Shown here: one piece after another, positions 61,310-64,000 of the stretch
Layout: each line of letters begins with the position of its first letter
Numbering within the stretch: the first letter of the stretch is position 1
Position numbers and translations under genes: made by a program
Notes under the pieces: generated by a model
What the model was told of the DNA's origin: nothing
The model's database searches: none
What the model saw: only the letters and a program-made list of their open reading frames with translations
NCBI GenBank assembly: GCA_007922225.1
Contig: ML679963.1
Coordinates: 3,449,176 to 3,513,175 of the forward strand
Origin: Emydura subglobosa
Taxonomy: Eukaryota > Chordata > Testudines > Chelidae
DNA length: 64,000 nucleotides
Direction of reading: 5' to 3'

Positions 61310-61813
61310 GCAGCGCCCTCTCCCCGTCAGGTGACCGGAAGGGGCGGAGCGGACACACCGCCGGGCAGAGCCGCTGGCGGGGCGGGGCTGTGGGCAGCCT
61401 GCCGCGCGCCACACCCAGAGCCGAGCCGAGCCCAGACAAGTGAGCGCGAGGGCGGGAGCGCGCGGCGCTGTAACGGCTGCCCCCGGCGCGTGAGCGAGCG
61501 AGCTCGCGGCCGGTGAGGAGGCGGCGGCGGCGGCGGCCGGCGGGGGGGTCCCGGGCTGACCCTGCCGCGCTGGCTCCTCTGCCCCGGAGGGAAGCCGCCG
61601 GCCCCAGCTCGCCGCGGGCTGAGCGGGGTTTACCCGGCAGCCGCTCCCCGGGGCCGCCTGGCCTCCCTTGACAGCGCCTGCGGCGGGTAGCGGCTTGCGG
61701 GTATCTGCACCGGCCGCCGACAAGCCCCGGGGCGGGAAGGCAGCCCAGACAAGCCGGGGTGGGGGGCGCACACCGGCCCGGGCCGCCGTCTGACGGGCCT
61801 CCTCTCTCGGCAG
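61310..61813 (+). promoter_or_regulatory. CpG island promoter and 5' UTR of ALDH3A gene
   Basis: Very high GC with frequent CpG. ETS-type ACCGGAAG at 61334-61341, GC boxes GGGGCGG at 61341 and around 61376-61388, no TATA box seen. A donor-like CCG|GTGAGG at 61512/61513 and an acceptor-like CTCTCTCGGCAG ending 61813 suggest a non-coding first exon and a 5' UTR intron of about 300 bp. A (CGG)n run of 5-6 units follows the donor. Transcription start is not determined. Confidence 0.7.
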
Positions 61814-61835
61814 TTCGCTAGGAGCCGCGGACAGG

Positions 61836-61988
61836 ATGGAGCAGGTCGTGGAGCGCGCCAGAGCGGCCTTCGACAGCGGCCGGTCCCGCTCCGTGGCCTT
61901 CCGCGTCCAGCAGCTGCGGGCCCTGGAGCGGATGGTCCAGGAGAAGCAGCCGGAAATCACCGCCGCGCTGCAGGCGGATCTGAGCAAG
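61836..61988 (+). CDS. ALDH3A2: ALDH3A coding exon 1 (51 codons), GC donor
   Basis: Encodes [38 protein letters not shown], then [13 protein letters not shown]. It must end after the AAG of Lys to join phase 0 with AGTGAATGC (SECN), as human ALDH3A2 joins DLCK to SEFN. The next bases are GCAATC, so the donor is GC, not GT. No in-phase GT donor is nearby. Confidence 0.8.
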
Positions 61989-62981
61989 GCAATCCGTTCT
62001 CTGTCAGCCGTGTTACCTACCCTGGGGTCGGACAAGTCAGGATGGGAAAGGGCTTCCCCGGGCAGGCCTTAGATATTAGAAAGAAAAAAGGCTGTGCCCT
62101 CAAAAGACTCGGGTCGCAGAGTTCTCGCCAGACCTGCTCTTTGCCTACCATTGCAGGTGTGTTCGAAAGCAGACTGCGGTGAGGGAGCTAAGCATCAGGA
62201 CTGGGATGGCGAGACTCTCACATTCCTGCAGGGTCATGTCAGCCTTCTTGTCACTGTGCTTCATTTAAGGCCCAGGCGGCCGATGCTGTTATTTTGGCTG
62301 AGGCTCTGAAGCCAGGGTCATGTCTGTTGTATAGACGTGTCTTCTCACCTCCCCACTGTTGGGCAGTATGTGGGCACCAACTATAAGTGAGACCTTCTCA
62401 GAAGAACTGAGAGTAGCTATCAATTAGATGCAGATTCAGTTTGTGCTAATTATACGTGCCCTCGTCCTGTTTCTTGCTTTGGGTGTTTCTACAATAATAT
62501 GGCACCATTGCTTTGGCGTTCACTTATCGAGCACCCTGTTGTTACAGAGTGAATGCAATGCATACTCCTATGAGATCATAGGAGTGCTGGGGGAGATCGC
62601 CCTGATGGTGGAAAAGATTCATACCTGGGTCGCCCCGCAGCCTGTTGCAAAGACCATAATGACGCTGACAGATGAGGTCTACATCCACCATGAGCCATTG
62701 GGCGTGGTCCTGGTTATTGGGGCTTGGAATTACCCCTTTGTCCTGGTGATGCATCCTTTAATTGGAGCCATTGCAGCAGGTGTGGTACAACCCTTATGCC
62801 TTGTTTTGTGGGCATTTACACATGATCATCCTTTCTCCCTTTGGAGTGTTAACATGCTCACAAAGACAACTCATTGTCCTGGTTTTGTCTCTTAGGAAAT
62901 GCTGTAGTAACCAAACCTTCAGAGATAAGTGCAAATACAGCAAAACTTGTAGCTGAGCTGCTCCCCCAGTATATTGACAAG
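61836..62981 (+). CDS. ALDH3A2: ALDH3A-family aldehyde dehydrogenase, first three coding exons
   Basis: Class 3 aldehyde dehydrogenases oxidise fatty and aromatic aldehydes with NAD(P)+. Coding exons 61836-61988, 62548-62779 and 62896-62981 give about 157 residues of some 450-490. ATG at 61836 is the first in the exon and follows an acceptor by 22 nt. Visible are the N-terminal helix block ([15 protein letters not shown].., [15 protein letters not shown]), the [14 protein letters not shown] motif whose Asn contributes to the oxyanion hole, and [15 protein letters not shown] of the NAD site. The catalytic Cys and any C-terminal anchor lie beyond 64000. The sequence is nearer ALDH3A2 ([14 protein letters not shown]), while the place next to ULK2 is that of mammalian ALDH3A1, so the symbol is tentative. 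A conserved LPEW is IHTW here. Confidence 0.85.
61989..62547 (+). other. ALDH3A2: ALDH3A intron (GC..AG), 559 bp
   Basis: Begins GCAATC and ends TGTTGTTACAG. No repeat or further exon recognised. Confidence 0.65.
62548..62779 (+). CDS. ALDH3A2: ALDH3A coding exon 2 (77 codons)
   Basis: After GTTACAG, before GTGTGG. Encodes [20 protein letters not shown], then [20 protein letters not shown], then [20 protein letters not shown] and [17 protein letters not shown]. Ends one base into the Gly codon. Confidence 0.93.
62896..62981 (+). CDS. ALDH3A2: ALDH3A coding exon 3 (~28 codons)
   Basis: After TCTCTTAG, before GTCAGT. Encodes [20 protein letters not shown] then [14 protein letters not shown] is a conserved cofactor-site stretch in the class. 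The intron before it is only 116 bp. Confidence 0.92.
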
Positions 62982-64000
62982 GTCAGTAAAAGACAACATT
63001 CCCACAGTTCTGTTGTTTCTGGTTGTTGTGAATTTGTCTCATAGGGCCTGTGGGCCCCTGATCAGAGTTCCACCGTGCTAAGCACTGTACAGGCACATAA
63101 CAAGGATGGTCTCTGCCCTGAAGCATTTGGAATCTAAGGATAAGATGAGAGCTGTTAGGTGGATACAGCAACAGGTTGAAGGCAGAGCACAGAGTAACAG
63201 CGAGACTTATGAACAGCAAGATAAACAAGGGTGAGTTTACAGAGGGATTGGAAGGAAAATAATGAGGTGGCTTTGCAGAGTTCATGAGGAGTGCATGCAT
63301 GAGGGAATGTTCCATGCAGTTAGTGTATTGTGAAGTCAAGCAGGCTGTAGCCTTTTCATTTAGTGTTCTGAATTGCATCTTAACGAAAGGGTTCTCTGTG
63401 GGACTAAGTGTGGTATCATTCCTTTTAGGGTCTGCTTCTCTGATAGAAATTAATAAGGGTTTTGCTATTGACTTCAGCAGCGGCAGGTTCAGGTCCCCTA
63501 AGGTTTAAATCATGAAGGGTGACCTGATCTCTCCAAAAGTATCCAAATGCTGCAGACAGGGATGCTGGGATTAGAACTCTAGCACAAAGGAGATCCCAGC
63601 ACTATTGCATTCTGACTGCTATTGTGAAATCCTGCTCTCTTTAAATGTTTTGCAAGTGAACTTGGGTGCTGTAAAAAGATAGCAATACTGTTTAGTAGCA
63701 CCAGGGCTGTGGAAGCAGCAATATTTCTAAAGTGAATAGCTGCTGCTTTTGTGCCAGTGGCATTGAAATCAAAATGTTGCACCCACTCTTAGTCTGCAGT
63801 CACAGGTGTAGAAACTGGGCTGTTTCTGGCCATCTCTGGTGGGCTAGCAGATCTCTGAACTCTCAGTGAGAAGATAAAGGCCAGTCCACCTTTGAGCCTG
63901 TATGTGTCCTACCAAATCACTCTTAGGGTGAGATTTGCTGCTTTTACTCTTCTTTAAGGCTGGTTTTGATTCTCCTATGCTAGCCCTGACAGTACTTGCA
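62982..64000 (+). other. ALDH3A2: ALDH3A intron, continuing past the window
   Basis: No exon for the next conserved block (VINGG..TTELL) was found, so the intron runs beyond 64000. It contains a repeat at 63035-63250. Confidence 0.75.
63035..63250 (-). repeat. L2/SINE-like dispersed repeat
   Basis: CCGTGCTAAGCACTGTACAG, then GTCTCTGCCCTGAAGCATTT, then GGAATCTAAGGATAAGATGA and GGTGGATACAGCAACAG are typical of a widespread reptilian LINE/SINE 3' part read in reverse. Class assignment uncertain. Confidence 0.55.

Noticed and set aside
61199..62035. 278-codon - strand open frame over the CpG island
   Set aside because: GC-rich islands lack stops by composition. It is antisense to the ALDH first exon and low in complexity (Ala/Pro/Arg).

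Overview
This is vertebrate nuclear DNA carrying most of one large spliced gene, ULK2, and the 5' end of a second, an ALDH3A-family aldehyde dehydrogenase, both on the + strand. The organism is most likely a sauropsid, probably a turtle and less likely a crocodilian. The reasons are the CR1 LINE copies with typical 3' ends, MIR and L2-like remnants, many short palindromic non-autonomous elements of reptile type, and spliced exons that read very close to mammalian ULK2. Exon matches to human ULK2 and ALDH3A were made from memory of those families; no search was run.

Layout. Positions 1-11543 hold no exon I can recognise and are read as intron upstream of the first visible ULK2 exon. Positions 11544-46671 hold 25 coding exons of ULK2 ending in a TAG stop. 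Every junction has GT..AG borders and the reading frame stays open for 3003 nt (1000 codons plus stop). About 75 N-terminal codons (glycine-rich loop and VAIK lysine) must lie upstream of the window. The 3' UTR follows to a polyadenylation signal at 48451. Positions 48480-61300 are intergenic, with CR1, L2-like and palindromic repeats and no credible gene. A G-rich minisatellite (61049-61292) leads into a CpG island promoter and the ALDH3A gene (coding from 61836), of which three coding exons are in the window; the rest lies beyond 64000.

ULK2 is an autophagy-initiating Ser/Thr kinase: N-terminal kinase domain, long Ser/Pro-rich linker with an LC3-interacting motif, and C-terminal EAT/MIT-type domain that binds ATG13 and membranes. 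The ALDH gene oxidises aldehydes. The two are neighbours by conserved synteny (in mammals ULK2 lies next to ALDH3A1 in the same orientation), not known to be functionally linked.

Main points for a second look: a frame-neutral 93-nt Ser-rich exon in ULK2 that the human protein lacks; a GC-AG intron after ALDH3A coding exon 1; a nested pair of inverted-repeat elements in a ULK2 intron; a family of small palindromes with a shared core; and a fairly young antisense CR1 copy. I saw no sign of an unknown gene system; this is mostly an ordinary, well-conserved vertebrate locus.
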